Below the pieces are notes generated by a model. That model ran no database searches, was not told the DNA's origin, and was given only the letters and a program-made list of their open reading frames with translations. Source: Macrolepiota albuminosa (Eukaryota > Basidiomycota > Agaricomycetes > Agaricales > Agaricaceae). From it: a stretch of 64,000 nt of DNA. Shown piece by piece: positions 32,527 through 43,690 of the stretch. Numbering within the stretch: position 1 is the stretch's first letter; every line of letters starts with the position of its first letter. The DNA lies in NCBI GenBank assembly GCA_027475525.1, contig JAMWFC010000107.1, forward strand, positions 1-64,000. The letters are read 5' to 3'. Both the position numbers and the translations under genes were made by a program.

Positions 32527-34118
32527 GTTCCCTGGCATGAGTACTGCTGCAAGCTATGTTAATGATCTGCTCTGCTGATTCATACTTGTTTTCTCTAAGA
32601 AAACGCAGTTCCTTTGTTGTAGGAGGTTTGGTTGTATTGACAAGGAATTGTTGGATGTCTTGTGGAAGTGGTACTGATGGTAGGAGCAATTCTATGCTCA
32701 GGTATTTTCTCCTCAATAGTGTGTTAGCAGAGCTGTCCTTGCTGAGGATATAGAACGTGTGTATGGTGTCTAACACATCTTAAAAAATGTGTGTAATCTT
32801 TTAAAAACCCCATTGACTGCCGTGTTTCTGCTTCTTCTATTTTATTATCTCTCAATGACCCTTTTATTGGTACTATAGACCCTCTGGTAGTGCTCTGCAC
32901 CTCTCATCTGGAGGATTAGGTGCATGAAGAGCTCAAAACCAACTGTCTCTGCCCACTATATGTTGTATTTGCCATTGAGTGTCCTCTAATGTAGAATAAA
33001 TCTCCAGGCATGCTAGTAGCTACCAATGTCAACACCGATGCCAATCTCTGAGCTTGCATCAGAGAATGCTCTGAGATCATGGACTATGGCTGGGGCTAGA
33101 ATTGGCCTGCAAGCCTTGGATTGAAGGGTGGTGCACCATCATGCCAGATTTTGTATGAGTCTCTATGTACTGTAGTATGATACATGCAGGCTATTACTAC
33201 CTGTGATGAGCATCCCCTCCAATTTAGTAAGGTATGCTTGTCCTGCCAGAAAAACAAGAGAAGCATGTAGGAGCTTACCATAAAGCTTTTGAACTTCTTT
33301 GAAAATATGAGTAGGAGAAGAATTCCATTCTTCAATTGCTCACAGATACTTTTCTGCCTTGCTTTTTCCCAGCCCAACCATTCTATTTTTAAGATCCCAT
33401 GAGGGTCCAATGAATGTATTTTTTATTGTGAAAGGCCTGTCTTGAGTCTTTTTCTATGGGATTCTGAGTATTCCAGATATCTGGTTGATATCATCCATGC
33501 TATATGTGAACTCATCATTACATTCCTGCTGTTGGATGCACACTGGAAAGGTGCAGTCCTCATCAAACTCTTCCACTGTCTAATCTTCAAACTCAAAGCC
33601 TCCATATCACAATCTGCCTCCTGCTTAATATGGGCCCTGGTGTTTTATGTCTTCATGCCATTGAGACCTCTGTCCATTGTAGTCGTTGATGTAGTCTTTT
33701 TTAATCCTGAAAAACATGTGATCATCAACTCATCTTGTGATCAGACCAATTCCATGATATCACATAATATCCAATGCAACATCAGCCAGTTGCCCCTACC
33801 TTCCTGCTGATAACAAGGCTTCAAAACATAAGAAAGTGTCAATACAGAACTTGTCCTCTCCAACTCATACTACTGTTGCTGGCCATTGTGAGCTATGCAG
33901 TGGTATAGTTCTATATGCCTCTGACACATCTCTGACTGCTGCCTGAGATCCTGGCTTGAGATAATGAGTGCAACCACCTTAAAAGTTCCTCATGCACAGA
34001 AAAAGTGCTTTGCCTCACTCCTGATGGTGTTTGGGGAAAAGACATGTTCTGGATAATTTAAAAGGAGCCTGGAGTCAATTTTGAAATGATTGAAATTGAA
34101 GAAGTCTAAAAAGGTTCA

Positions 34119-34616
34119 TATAAGGGTGTCTTTAGAGGCTGTGGCTTAGTCACACAGCTGGCAGAGGGAGATCCAAAGTGTATTAGAGTATATACTGACA
34201 ATATCATAATAACTACTTACCTGGCAGAGAGAGATCCAAAGAGAACAAGTCTAGGGATTCCGTATGCCAGGTTGAATGCTTCTGGGGCTTTGAAAGTGTG
34301 GGAAACAACTGTACAGTACAACAAAACCTTAAAAACTCGAAAATTGCCTACACAAACACTTGTACAAATAAGGGGCAAACTCTGGCAAACTCTGGCTTAT
34401 ATAAGCGGTCTGGAAGCAGTGCTCAGTGGGCCCACACTTGTCTGAATGGTGGCTAAAGAACCAGAGTACCTCAAAGGTTGAGAATAGTACTAACAAATAG
34501 TGTTGAAAGAATAGAAACAGCAAAATGAGAGAATGATAGAAGAAATAAGGAAATGAATGAAAGGAGAGTGAAGGAATAAGGAGTGAAAGAAGGAAGAAAT
34601 GAGGAGTCCCCTGACA
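34119..34616 (-). repeat. Solo LTR B of the Gypsy family, minus orientation
   Basis: Close match to LTR A over its length. Ends are TGTCAGGGG and CCCTTATA (terminal CA mutated to TA). Flanks are gttca (34114-34118) and gtcca (34617-34621), a 4/5 matching target duplication. It is inserted in the RT domain of DIRS-like element 2. Confidence 0.88.
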
Positions 34617-34859
34617 GTCCAATGACTTCTTTCAATGTCTTGTGCAAGCAGGGTCCAATATATCTCCTCCTTTTGATTTCTGTTTTGACAGCTTCCTCAA
34701 AAACTCCTTTAAATTCCTCAGCTGAGCTTGAGTTTGGGGGGACCTGTGTGATGCTGATCCCTGGTAGGTCAAAGATAAACCCTTGCTCAAGCCCATTTGG
34801 AATGTGAGAATACTTATAGAAAATATCTGCTCAATGCAGTTCTTGCCTCCAAACCTCTA

Positions 34860-36480
34860 ACTTGTAAGATACACATCAGAGAGCTTTCTGTGCACAAGAA
34901 CATGTCTGAGCTCTATGGGCCCAAAACTGACATCCTGAGCAAAAATATCTTTTGTCATGTGATTGGCAGCATCTCTGCTCATGTTGCTAGTCTCCACACA
35001 CTCCTTGTTCATCATGCATAACAAGGACATAGTTGACTCTTTCTGCCAGTGTCTGAAAAGCATCATCCCAGGTTTAAGTTCTGTTGCACTCAACAACCTG
35101 GTAGAGGTCGCAGCCAAGACATACAGCACAGATGGCCAATGTCTGTCTTGCTTGTGCTGTTGCAAAAACCCCTCCCTTGCCTGTTGTGTGGTGATGCTTC
35201 ATCTACTGGTCCTATAGAAGTTAATCCCATGGCTCATGTGCCTCTTCTATAATGATGTGCTGCGGTGCCTGCATTGTTGCCTGCTCAATGAACTTTTAGA
35301 GTGCTTGGTGCATCCTCATGCAAATTCTTTAGCTTTGAGCAAGGCTACTCTCTTGAGCTATTAATGTGTTGTAGTATTCCAAATATTTATTGGTCATAGC
35401 AATGGGTGGCAGTATATTATGTGACAGGACATCATAAGAGATATGTAGCATAGTAGCAGTGCAATAAAGTATGTGCATCAGAACATTGTAAGAGGATGTG
35501 TGGCATGGAAATGTGTGGCCAAAACATTATACCATAACATGCAGCAAGGCATTGTCAGATGCAGCAGTAGTGTGGCATGTGTTTAGGATGATTATATTGT
35601 GTGTGGGAGAGGTCATGGCCTGGTCAGTATGAACCTCACTAGGACTTGGATAAAGCTCACCAAACTGTTTCATTCTCTGTCCTTATGCCTTCTATCTTTC
35701 CTGTAAACCTCTTTTTGAGTTCTCACCAACACTGTCTTGTCAAAGATACTGATATCCCAAGCTCCACTTGGTGAGTCTATAGCTTGATGCCATGCTTGCC
35801 ACTGCTTATTCTAATATAAAAGCAGGGCTTTCATATCAAGAAGATCTGATGATAACCAATTGAGATAGAACTGAAGTCTATCTCAGAAGTTGGCAAGCAT
35901 TGTAATACACTGCTTGGTCTAGGCAGCTGCTTCCATCATGAACAGTATCCTCCTAACTGCCATCATGAAGTCATCCCATGATAGTAGTCTGTCTGGCACC
36001 ACAGACTTTGACTCTTTGGCTGCAGCTGCTGGTATCAAATTGACTTTGCCATCTCTGTCTGCTATTGTGACCATTGCATCTTTGTCCATTGTCATGTCTA
36101 TTGCCCTTGCATGCTTCAAGCCCACATTTGTGAAATATCAAAGTTCAACATATAGCCCCTTCTGAAGTTTTGACATTATGTACCAGTATGCAATTTCAAC
36201 TGGCATGGTGGACAGAGGGCATATAAGGATGTTTAAGTACTTCAGTCTATTCTTTTTTTCCTCCTTACCTGCGGCAGCCCTCTCCTCTTGAGCTCTAGCC
36301 TCTGCCTCTTTCTCTCTGAACTGTTTTTCTGTGTAGGCTCTCTCCATATTTCTCTGCTTCCTTACCTGTGCATCCCAGATTGCATACTCTGCTTGGTTCA
36401 TGGTGTTCCATATTTGAGTCATCATTATACAAGCTGTTGCATTGTCCATATCCTCATTTGCCTCATGCATGGCTGCTCAG
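34860..36480 (-). pseudogene. Gag of DIRS-like element 2, with a zinc-binding nucleocapsid end
   Basis: The N-terminal block 36470-36138 has an Ala/Glu/Arg-rich coiled segment (REKEAEARAQEERAAAGKEE). Then 36125-35919 ends in VPDRLLSWDDFMMAVRRILF, a segment typical of this Gag type. After a degraded stretch (35900-35250), the C-terminus at about 35190-34890 reads CAVCLGCDLYQVVECNRT, KTWDDAFQTLAERVNYVLV, C..QHEQRCCQSHDKRYFCSG and CQFWAHRAQTC. This is a multi-Cys/His region with paired CxxC motifs consistent with zinc binding to the element RNA. Several in-frame stops are present (for example after CNRT and CGD). Protease is absent, as usual for DIRS elements. Confidence 0.7.
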
Positions 36481-38040
36481 GCTCCTGCAAAAACTTCTGT
36501 TATAAAGTCTGGGCATGCCCAATTGTATGGATTGACATCTGGTACATCCATAACTCTATATTGTGTTTGGAATCCTACTTTTAGCTAATATCTTGTAAAA
36601 GGAATCTTATCTGGATCTATGCTCACTGTAAGCAGCTTTCATAATGGTGGTAAGCACAGAAAATTGTTTGCCCCTAAGGCTAACTTATCATATAGATTCT
36701 ATTCTTAGATCGCCCTCATATTTCAGTCTTTCTGACAAGGTCGGCTATAGAGTAAGATATTGATATAAATAACATATATAGAGGAAGAAGTGAGAATGAG
36801 ATCACATGACTAAAATAAGTCCTGATTCCTCTAGAGAAGTCAAATATAGCTCTAGTTACATGTTAAAATAATAAGTTTTATGCAGAGCCTGGCTCACAAT
36901 TCAGATATTTCATATACTAGTATTCAATAAATGTGCTGATCAGTATTTATAGAAATTCACAGCTGAACAGAGAAACATATAATAAATGAACAACACATCT
37001 CTATCATTTTTTCAAATGGCTCAAATATAAACAAATCTTCAAATCTTCAAGCTTCAATTTCCATTCACATTAGGCACTTTCAAAATAGCAGCTAAGCAAG
37101 TCATATGAGAGAACCAAACATATCTGAAATTACTTGAATACACATGAATCTAGTTGATTTTAGTGAAAAGAACTAGTTTTATTTTTCAACAAAAGTGGAG
37201 TATAAATACATAGCCCAACTATTACTTCTGATAGAAGTGAAAAGGCTTTGCATCAGCAGTCAGAGATAGCTCTATATATAGCAGTAAAAGTATGTACTTG
37301 AACCTTCACTTCATAAATTCAATCAGCTACAGATTCTAAGAGAAAAGAGAACAAGAAACATAAATAACACCTACCCATGCTTTTTTCATTGCTTTATTTT
37401 CCAGGCTCCATGATATACTTTGGTATGCATTGAACGTTGGAATGTTAAAGCTTTAAATGGTGAAGCTTTGCTAAACCTAGAATATTGAGATACAATTGTA
37501 ACATATATATACAATACAACATTTTATTTTAGAATGTAGTATTCAAAAGAGGGCACTCCAATTGTGAGTGCCAGCTATTTTGTAGCTGCATTTGACTAAA
37601 GTAGCTCTCATCAAAAGTTAGTGTTATATCAAAAACAATGGTTGTAAAAAAAAAAAGCCAGGTTAAAACTTTAAGTTTACTTTGAAATAGCTATACTTTG
37701 CTTATGGAACTAAGCTGTACACTGATAGATTACTCTATAAATTAAAGAGGAAAATTATTGTTATTAAATATTTAAAAAAAATTTCTTTTTAAATTTAACA
37801 AAATTTACTGAGTCAGCTGAGATAGTATAAGTACTAATGTGGAGATATAGTGAAGAGGTTCTAGTTTTCATATTAATATGTAGCATATAGCTACATTATT
37901 ACATTACTCATGTTATAGCCTATATAGTGAAATACTTATCTCAATAATATATATGCAAGACAAAATGAGAATGAGATAATATGTGACCAAAATGACAGCT
38001 GGAACCTCTGGAGGTGTCAAAAAAACCCTTAGTTACATGT
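36480..38040. other. AT-rich non-coding region with repeat-family fragments
   Basis: No coding signal. At 36810-36910 and 37970-38095 it carries pieces of the satellite superfamily (gatcacatgact, ttacatgtt, gcctggctcacaat..agggagaaag). At 37552 it carries the inverted repeat and the downstream AT-rich element shared with 29393. Confidence 0.5.
37551..37572. repeat. GGCACTC-N7-GAGTGCC inverted repeat, site 3
   Basis: Same arms and same spacer caattgt as site 2, followed by the same ccagctattttgt sequence. Confidence 0.75.
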
Positions 38041-38790
38041 TGAAGTAAGAAATATCATGCAAAGCCTGGCTCACAATCTAGGGAGAAAGATGAAGTACTT
38101 TAACATTTGACTGAATTATACTTTCAACACATCTTCCTAGATATCTCAGCAACCAGGGCACTAAATGACATGATCTTGGTATCAGCAGGTAGCCCTAGAG
38201 TACCCCTAGAGGTTTTAGCAGTAATATCTGTAGAATATAACATTTACTGCATAGCTAAAGCTGAATTACTATTTTCACCACCCCTTGATTGAATAAGGAA
38301 TTAAAGAAGAAGAGGCAGGTCATGTGACTTATATCAAAGCTGGAACCACAGGATAGAATGTCTAGAAACATACTTTATTGAGACAGCTAAAGGATCTGTT
38401 AAGTTTCTGGCTTGGAATGTAGGGAGAAAGGTAGGGTACTTTAAAATGACCTTCAATTACAGTTCCAACACATCTCCCTAGATATCTCAGCAACAAGGGC
38501 ACCAAATGACATGATTTTGATATTGGCAGGGAGCCCTGGAGTATTACCAAAGGTTTCAGCAGCATTATATGGAGAAAGTGCTATTTAATGCATAGCAAAA
38601 GCTAGATTACTATTTTTACCACCTTTTGATCAAATGAGGAATTAAAGAAGAAGAAGCAGGTCATGTGACTTATATCAAAGCTGAAACCTCAGGATAAAAT
38701 GCCTAGAAACACACTTTACAGAGGTAGCAAAAGGATCTGATTAGTTCCTGGCTTAGAATCTAGAAAGAAAGATCTGAGCTGTCTTTTACA
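38040..38790. repeat. Tandem repeat of about 341-bp units (about 2 copies)
   Basis: The word caacacatct is at 38125 and 38466, and catgtgactt at 38321 and 38662. Both pairs give 341 bp. Units contain aggtcatgtgacttatat, ctagaaacatacttta, aaaggatctg and a gaatctagggagaaag-type end, linking them to the 307- and 353-bp arrays. Confidence 0.85.
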
Positions 38791-38947
38791 TGAAAGGGCA
38801 AGAATCTAATACTAGCAATGTCAAGGCCTTTGGAATTATATAATGCAAGCAACATCAATTGAAAGGTCTCTGGAAGAAGTCAAACCTTCCATGGGCATAA
38901 AAATAGAGAGTAGATTGCACAGTCCATACACAAAAAACAAAGTGTGA

Positions 38948-39102
38948 AAAATGTATATAAAACATTAATAAATATAATAATTACAGACTGTATTGGCAAG
39001 AAGGGCAGCAGTCACATTGTTGTTAAAATGTATATAAAACATTAATAAATATAATAATTACAGACTGTATTGGCAAGAAGGGCAGCAGTCACATTGTTGT
39101 TA
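38948..39102. repeat. 77-bp exact tandem duplication no. 9
   Basis: Bases 38948-39025 equal the bases 77 later. AT-rich, non-coding context at the edge of the satellite region. Confidence 0.95.
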
Positions 39103-39124
39103 GGATGAGCTGTCTTGATGACTT

Positions 39125-39235
39125 TCCCATGCTAACTAATTTTTTTAAATAAATAAATAAATATTTAAAATTAAGATTGCAAAATCTAATTTTATCTAAA
39201 TAGATATCAAAATAAAGTGTCAGTGCACCTGGTGC
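39125..39235. repeat. Dispersed block (ccatgctaactaa..gtgcacctggtgc), copy 2 of 3
   Basis: Close match to 42505-42605 and a more diverged match to 10048-10155. All three copies run from an acgctaa/atgctaa word through an aaataaataaatat core to a guanine-containing gtgcacc end. In copies 2 and 3 the 154-bp satellite monomers follow directly. Confidence 0.75.
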
Positions 39236-39690
39236 TTTAATCTATCATGTTTCAAAAGGTAACTAGCAGTCACATAACTTATTGAAGGCTTCTGTTCAGA
39301 ATTGAGCCTAGGAATTAGGGAAAAAGCTTAAATATCAGTTGAAATCAATAGTGCATTTATAAAGAAAGAATAGGTCACATGACTTGGTAGGCATTTGCAA
39401 CCTCAAGAGTAGAGCTTAGAAAACATATTTTACTTAGATACTAAAGACATCTGCTGAGGTTTGAGCTCAGGAATTAGGGAGGAAGCTGAAATTAAATAGT
39501 GAATTTAAAAGGTAACCACTGCTCACATGACTTATTAAAAGCTTGCAACTTCAAGTAGAAATGTTTAAAAACATGGTTTGCTGAGGTAGCTAAGGAATCT
39601 GTTCAGAATTGAGCCCAGAAATTAGGGAGAAAGGTCTAGCAAAATTTGTATGGGAATTTTACATGAAATTCTAGGAATCACTTACTAGTA
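39235..39690. repeat. Diverged 154-bp-type satellite monomers
   Basis: About three diverged monomers of the family that forms the 307-bp array at 42.6 kb. Each has gtcacatgactta/gtcacataactt, a gaaaacatattttac- or gaaacatggtttgc-type word, and a aggaattagggag- or agaaattagggag-type word. Confidence 0.75.
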
Positions 39691-39843
39691 GCAGATGTTT
39701 GCATAGTTATAAGTAGGAACAGAATAAATATACAAGTATTAAATACTAATAGAAAGCTGATAATTGAGCAGATGTTTGCATAGTTATAAGTAGGAACAGA
39801 ATAAATATACAAGTATTAAATACTAATAGAAAGCTGATAATTG
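39690..39843. repeat. 77-bp exact tandem duplication no. 10
   Basis: 39690-39766 is repeated exactly at 39767-39843. Flanking bases differ on both sides, so it is exactly 77 bp. Confidence 0.95.
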
Positions 39844-39854
39844 GTAGAATACTA

Positions 39855-40520
39855 TAGAGCAGTGGCTCATACTCACTTTATTCTTGGCCTAGTCAATCTT
39901 AGGATTGTGATTATGCAGCCAGAAAAATCCAAGTATTATATTCTGCTTTTCTAGGCTAGTGACCGCAAAGACAGCACCCTCAGAATGAGTCTGATAACAA
40001 AGGACTAAATCTACTACTGAGCAGATGGTTTCAGCTTCATTGAGCATACTATCAATATTATAGACTCCACATAATTAGTGTCTAGGAAGAGTCTAGTAGC
40101 ATTACTGTTCAAGAAAGCTACAACGCTCTGAGTTTGCTGAGTATCAGTTGTTTCAATCTCCACATTTAATCACAGAAAGTTAGAAGAAGGAGTAGAAGCA
40201 ACAATATAGCAATGAGGGAGATGTTGTTTCTAAGCTGAGAATTTAATCACAGAAAGTTAGAAGAAGGAGTAGAAGCAACAATATAGCAATGAGGGAGATG
40301 TTGTTTCTAAGCTGAGACACATAGGCATTGGACAAGAGAAGGAGAAGAGGAGATCTTAGCTAAGGCTTTGACCAAGGGGGTATTTTGTATATCGGAGAGA
40401 GTGCTTACAGTTTCAGCCAGAGAATTATTAACAGGAAATGATATATTAGACAATTCTACTGATAGACATGTGAACCAATTAGCACTAGGCAGCATTTGTT
40501 GCTTGGTAGAAAAGGAAAAT
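39855..40520 (-). pseudogene. Fragment of the Gypsy protease region (second copy)
   Basis: Nucleotide-level match to 22905-23515 of the Gypsy element, in the same orientation. It includes the gtgattatgcagccag stretch (tryptophan-leucine motif of protease), the DS-loop area, and the leader FTCLSVELSNISFPVNNSLA (40480-40420). It is more AT-rich than the other copy and carries an internal deletion near 40070. It runs into the 353-bp satellite at about 40505 (ttggtagaaaagg). Confidence 0.85.
40164..40317. repeat. 77-bp exact tandem duplication no. 11
   Basis: 40164-40240 is repeated exactly at 40241-40317, inside the second Gypsy protease fragment. The 22.9-23.5 kb copy has this segment only once, which supports a seam artefact. 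Confidence 0.97.
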
Positions 40521-42010
40521 AAGTCTAGAAACATATTTTCCTTCTCTTAAATCTATGTGATCTGCTCAAATCCTAAACTGCTAGCTCAGGAATAAAGAAT
40601 ACTCTGTTTTGAAAATACAAGATATCAGAAAATTTGCAATGTTTCTGGATTATCTTATGAATTTTTGGGCAGAATCTGATAATAAGGGTATTTCTAGATA
40701 GCTCTTGAAAGGCTGATTTTCTACCAACCTATAAGTCTGGCATATACTGTAGTAATTTCTGAAAAATTTATAATTTATTGCCTAAAAAATCAACTTTTAG
40801 ACCTTCTTATTAATGGGACTATAGCAAAAGATCCAGAGGTTATGTGACTCAATAGATGGTTGGTTGACAAGCAAATAGGCCTGAGAACATGTTTGTCTGT
40901 TAAACCCAAGTGATCTGCTCAAATTCTAGACTTCTAGCCCAAGAACAAGGGATACTCTGTTTTTAAAATACAAGATAGCAAAGAATTTGCAATGTCCCTA
41001 GATTATCTCATGAACTACTGGGTGGATTCTTATGATCAGAGTATTTCTGAATAGCCCTTGAGAAACTGGTTTTCTGACAACCTGCAAGTTTGGCATACAC
41101 CATGGTAGTTCCTGAGGTATTGACATTTTATTGCTTAAAAATCAACTTTTTGACACTCTTATTGATTGTGTCATTGCAAAGGCAATCAGATGTTATATGA
41201 CTTTAGACTTTGATGTGACCTCTAGGCCCAATTTTGAAGAACAAGTTGTCCTCTCACACTTTGTCAATCTGACCTTTTGCTGGCTCACAATCTAGGGGTG
41301 AAGTTGATATATTTTACTAAATAATTACTATATATAGCTTTAACAGTTTTCCAGTCATAAAATGGGAACAATTGCATCAAATAACATGATCAAGGTAGTT
41401 TTGGATAGCTAGGCACTATATCAAGAGGTCACAGCTCACCCATTAGCTGTGTATCCATGTAGACAATCAGCAAAGTGGCATGGAGTATAGTAAAGTACTA
41501 AAAATAGTCCTCATTTTGATTGTAGCACAAAAGGGCAACCAGAGGTCATGTGACTCTAGACTTTGTTGTGACCTCTAGACCTGATGTCAAAGAGCATATG
41601 ACTCTCTCATACCTTGTAGATCTGACCATTCTCTGGCTCACAATCTAGGAGTAAAGTTGATGTATTCAAGTCAATAATCATTATATATAGTTTTGGCAGT
41701 TTTCCTGTCATAAAATGGGAACAACTGCATCAAATAACATGATCAAGGTGGTTTTTGGTAGCTGAGAACTATACTAAGAGGTCACAAGACACAGACAAGG
41801 GGTGTATCAATGTATACAATCAGCAAGATGGCATAGAATATAGTAAAATACTAGAAATAGTCCCTATGTTGATTGTAGCACAGAAGGTCAACCAGAGGTC
41901 ATGTGACTCTGAGCTCTATTGTGACCTCTAGACCTGATGTCAAAAAGCATATAACTCTCTCACACCTTGTGGATCTGACTATTTTCTGGCTCACAAGCTA
42001 GGGGTGAAGT
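40505..42010. repeat. Tandem satellite of about 353-bp units, two subtypes
   Basis: Subtype a (40505-41170) repeats words such as aacttttagac..cttattaatgg and gtgatctgctcaaatcctagact at about 352-353 bp. Subtype b (41180-42010) repeats gtgacctctag at 41215, 41568 and 41921, which is exactly 353 bp each time. Both carry the agaggt(c/t)atgtgact box. Subtype a matches the larger array at 55.1-57.1 kb. Confidence 0.85.
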
Positions 42011-42061
42011 TGATCAAAATTTAATGCAAAGATTTTGTCCTCGCATATTAGAAGTATTTGG

Positions 42062-42490
42062 AGTCGCAAGCTCACCACTTATGATGTTCATCAACATGCT
42101 CAGAAGGTGCTCAAACTTGTCCAGAAAGACATGCAGGGTGCCTCTGAAGTTTGTTCTTTTCTATTTTGCGTTGTTGTATAGTTTATAACTTTATCCAAGA
42201 CCTTGGATGGTGATGGTGAGGAACGCACCATGGACAGTACAGAGAACACTATGCTCATGCGCAAAGTTGAAGCAGAATCTATTGTTCTGTTGAAAAAGAG
42301 TAGAAATATTCTTTTTCTTAAACCCAAGAAACTCACTAAGGTTTTCATCATCAGTGGAACTGCCAAAGCTATTGTTCTATCTAGTAGGGCCTCTGCAGCC
42401 CTCAAGCCTTTGTATTTTGTCTTACCATTCAAGGATATTATCAATGTATTGGCAGGTAACAATATGCAAGTGACATACGCTAAGGATGCT
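42062..42490 (+). pseudogene. GH3 beta-glucosidase exon fragment
   Basis: GH3 enzymes hydrolyse beta-glucosides. Exon 1 part (42062-42148) encodes LTTYDVHQHAQKVLKLVQK plus DMQGASE. A 51-bp GT-AG intron fits 42149-42199. Exon 2 (42200-42490) encodes DGDGEERTMDSTENTMLMRK, VEAESIVLLKKSRNILFLKP, KKLTKVFIISGTAKAIVLSS and LKPLYFVLPFKDIINVLAG. This spans the end of the (beta/alpha) barrel and the start of the alpha/beta sandwich domain. Only about 125 of roughly 850 residues are present. Satellite sequence abuts on the left and the dispersed block on the right, so it is a captured or leftover fragment. The retained intron argues for a DNA-level origin. Confidence 0.85.
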
Positions 42491-42504
42491 CCTTTCCTAT
42501 GCTA

Positions 42505-42605
42505 ACTAATTTTTTTAAATAAATAAATATATATTTGAAATTAAGTTTGCAAGATCTAATCTTATCTAAATTGATATCTAAATAAAGTGTCGGTGCACCT
42601 GGTGC
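42505..42605. repeat. Dispersed block, copy 3 of 3
   Basis: Same block as 39125-39235. It starts within a few bases of the end of the GH3 fragment and passes into the 307-bp array. Confidence 0.75.
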
Positions 42606-42614
42606 TTTAACCTA

Positions 42615-43690
42615 TCATGTTTTACAAAGTAACTAGCAGTCACATAACTTATTGAAGGTTTGCAACTTCAAATAGACATGTTTAGAAACATGGTTTGCTG
42701 AGGTAGCTAAGGAATCTGTGTAGAATTGAGTCCAGGAATTAGGGAGAAAGCTGAAATATCAGTTTAAATCAATAGTGAATTTATAAAGAAAGGGCAGGTC
42801 ACATGACTTAGTGGACATTTGCAACCTCAAGTATAGAGTTTAGAAAACATATTTTACTGAGGTACCCAAGAAATATGCTAAGGTTTGAGCTCAGGAATTA
42901 GGGAGGAAGCTAAAAATAGAAAGTGAATTTCAAAAGTGACTAGTGGTCACATGACTTATTGAAGGTTTGCAACTTCAAGTAGACATGATTAGAAACATGG
43001 TTTGCTGAGGTAGCTAAGGAATCTGTGTAGAATTGAGTCCAGGAATTAGGGAGAAAGCTGAAATATCAGTTTAAATCAATAGTGAATTTATAAAGAAAGG
43101 GCAGGTCACATGACTTAGTAGACATTTGCAACCTCAAGTATAGAGCCTAGAAAACATATTTTACTGAGGTACCCAAAAAATATGCTAAGGTTTGAGCTCA
43201 GGAATTAGGGAGGAAGCTAAAAATAGATAGTGAATTTCAAAAGTGACTAGTGGTCACATGACTTATTGAAGGTTTGCAACTTCAAGTAGACATGATTAGA
43301 AACATGGTTTGCTGAGGTAGCTAAGGAATCTGTGTAGAATTGAGTCCAGGAATTAGGGAGAAAGCTGAAATATCAGTTTAAATCAATAGTGAATTTATAA
43401 AGAAAGGGCAGGTCACATGACTTAGTGGACATTTGCAACCTCAGGTATAGAGCTTAGAAAACATATTTTACTGAGGTACCCAAGAAATATGCTAAGGTTT
43501 GAGCTCAGGAATTAGGGAGGAAGCTAAAAATAGAAAGTGAATTTCAAAAGTGACTAGTGGTCACATGACTTATTGAAGGTTTGCAACTTCAAGTAGACAT
43601 GATTAGAAACATGGTTTGCTGAGGTAGCTAAGGAATCTGTGTAGAATTGAGCCCAGAAATTAGGGAGAAAGATCTAGCAAAATTTGCATG
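42615..43690. repeat. 307-bp higher-order tandem repeat (about 3.5 copies) of two 154-bp monomers
   Basis: The word ggaatctgtgtagaattgag recurs at 42711, 43018, 43325 and 43632, exactly 307 bp apart each time. Copies are nearly identical. Inside each unit two monomers of about 154 bp are related: both have gtcacatgactta, ttgcaacctcaag/ttgcaacttcaag, gaaaacatatttta/gaaacatggtttg, ctgaggta and aggaattaggga. They diverge by about a third. No open frame. Confidence 0.93.

Larger units (their letters stand above)
32030..34850 (-). pseudogene. Reverse transcriptase / RNase H of DIRS-like element 2
   Basis: Minus strand: SQGFIFDLPGISITQVPPNS and KTEIKRRRYIGPCLHKTL (34790-34640) precede LTR B. After it come SISIISKLTPGSF, RDVSEAYRTIPLHSSQWPAT near 33940 (motif A Asp), VDDHMFFRIKKDYINDYNG near 33735 (active-site Asp pair kept), EEFDEDCTFPVC near 33560, FIGPSWDLKNRMVGLGKSKA near 33380 and KLYGKLLHASLVFLAGQAYL near 33260. 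The RNase H part has DLRAFSDASSEIGIGVDIGS near 33070, WAETVGFELFMHL near 32940 and a YILSKDSSANTLLR end near 32735. Upstream of LTR C the frame ends in TTKELRFLRENKYESAEQII. Stops are frequent, often TAG or TGA at likely Trp positions. Confidence 0.85.
29880..36480 (-). mobile_element. DIRS-like retrotransposon, element 2 (different family), with two solo LTRs inserted
   Basis: The minus strand reads Gag with zinc module (36480-34860), RT/RNase H (34850 to about 32030) and tyrosine recombinase (about 31000-29889). A solo LTR interrupts the RT at 34119-34616 and another interrupts the end of the pol ORF at 32091-32526. Reading resumes across each insertion: KTLKEVIG before and FxTSSISIISKLTPGSF after the first; SSTHARE before and RNELVIPASGKRS after the second. 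It differs from element 1 in its RT sequence, in the zinc motifs of Gag and in recombinase type. It is heavily decayed. Confidence 0.82.
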
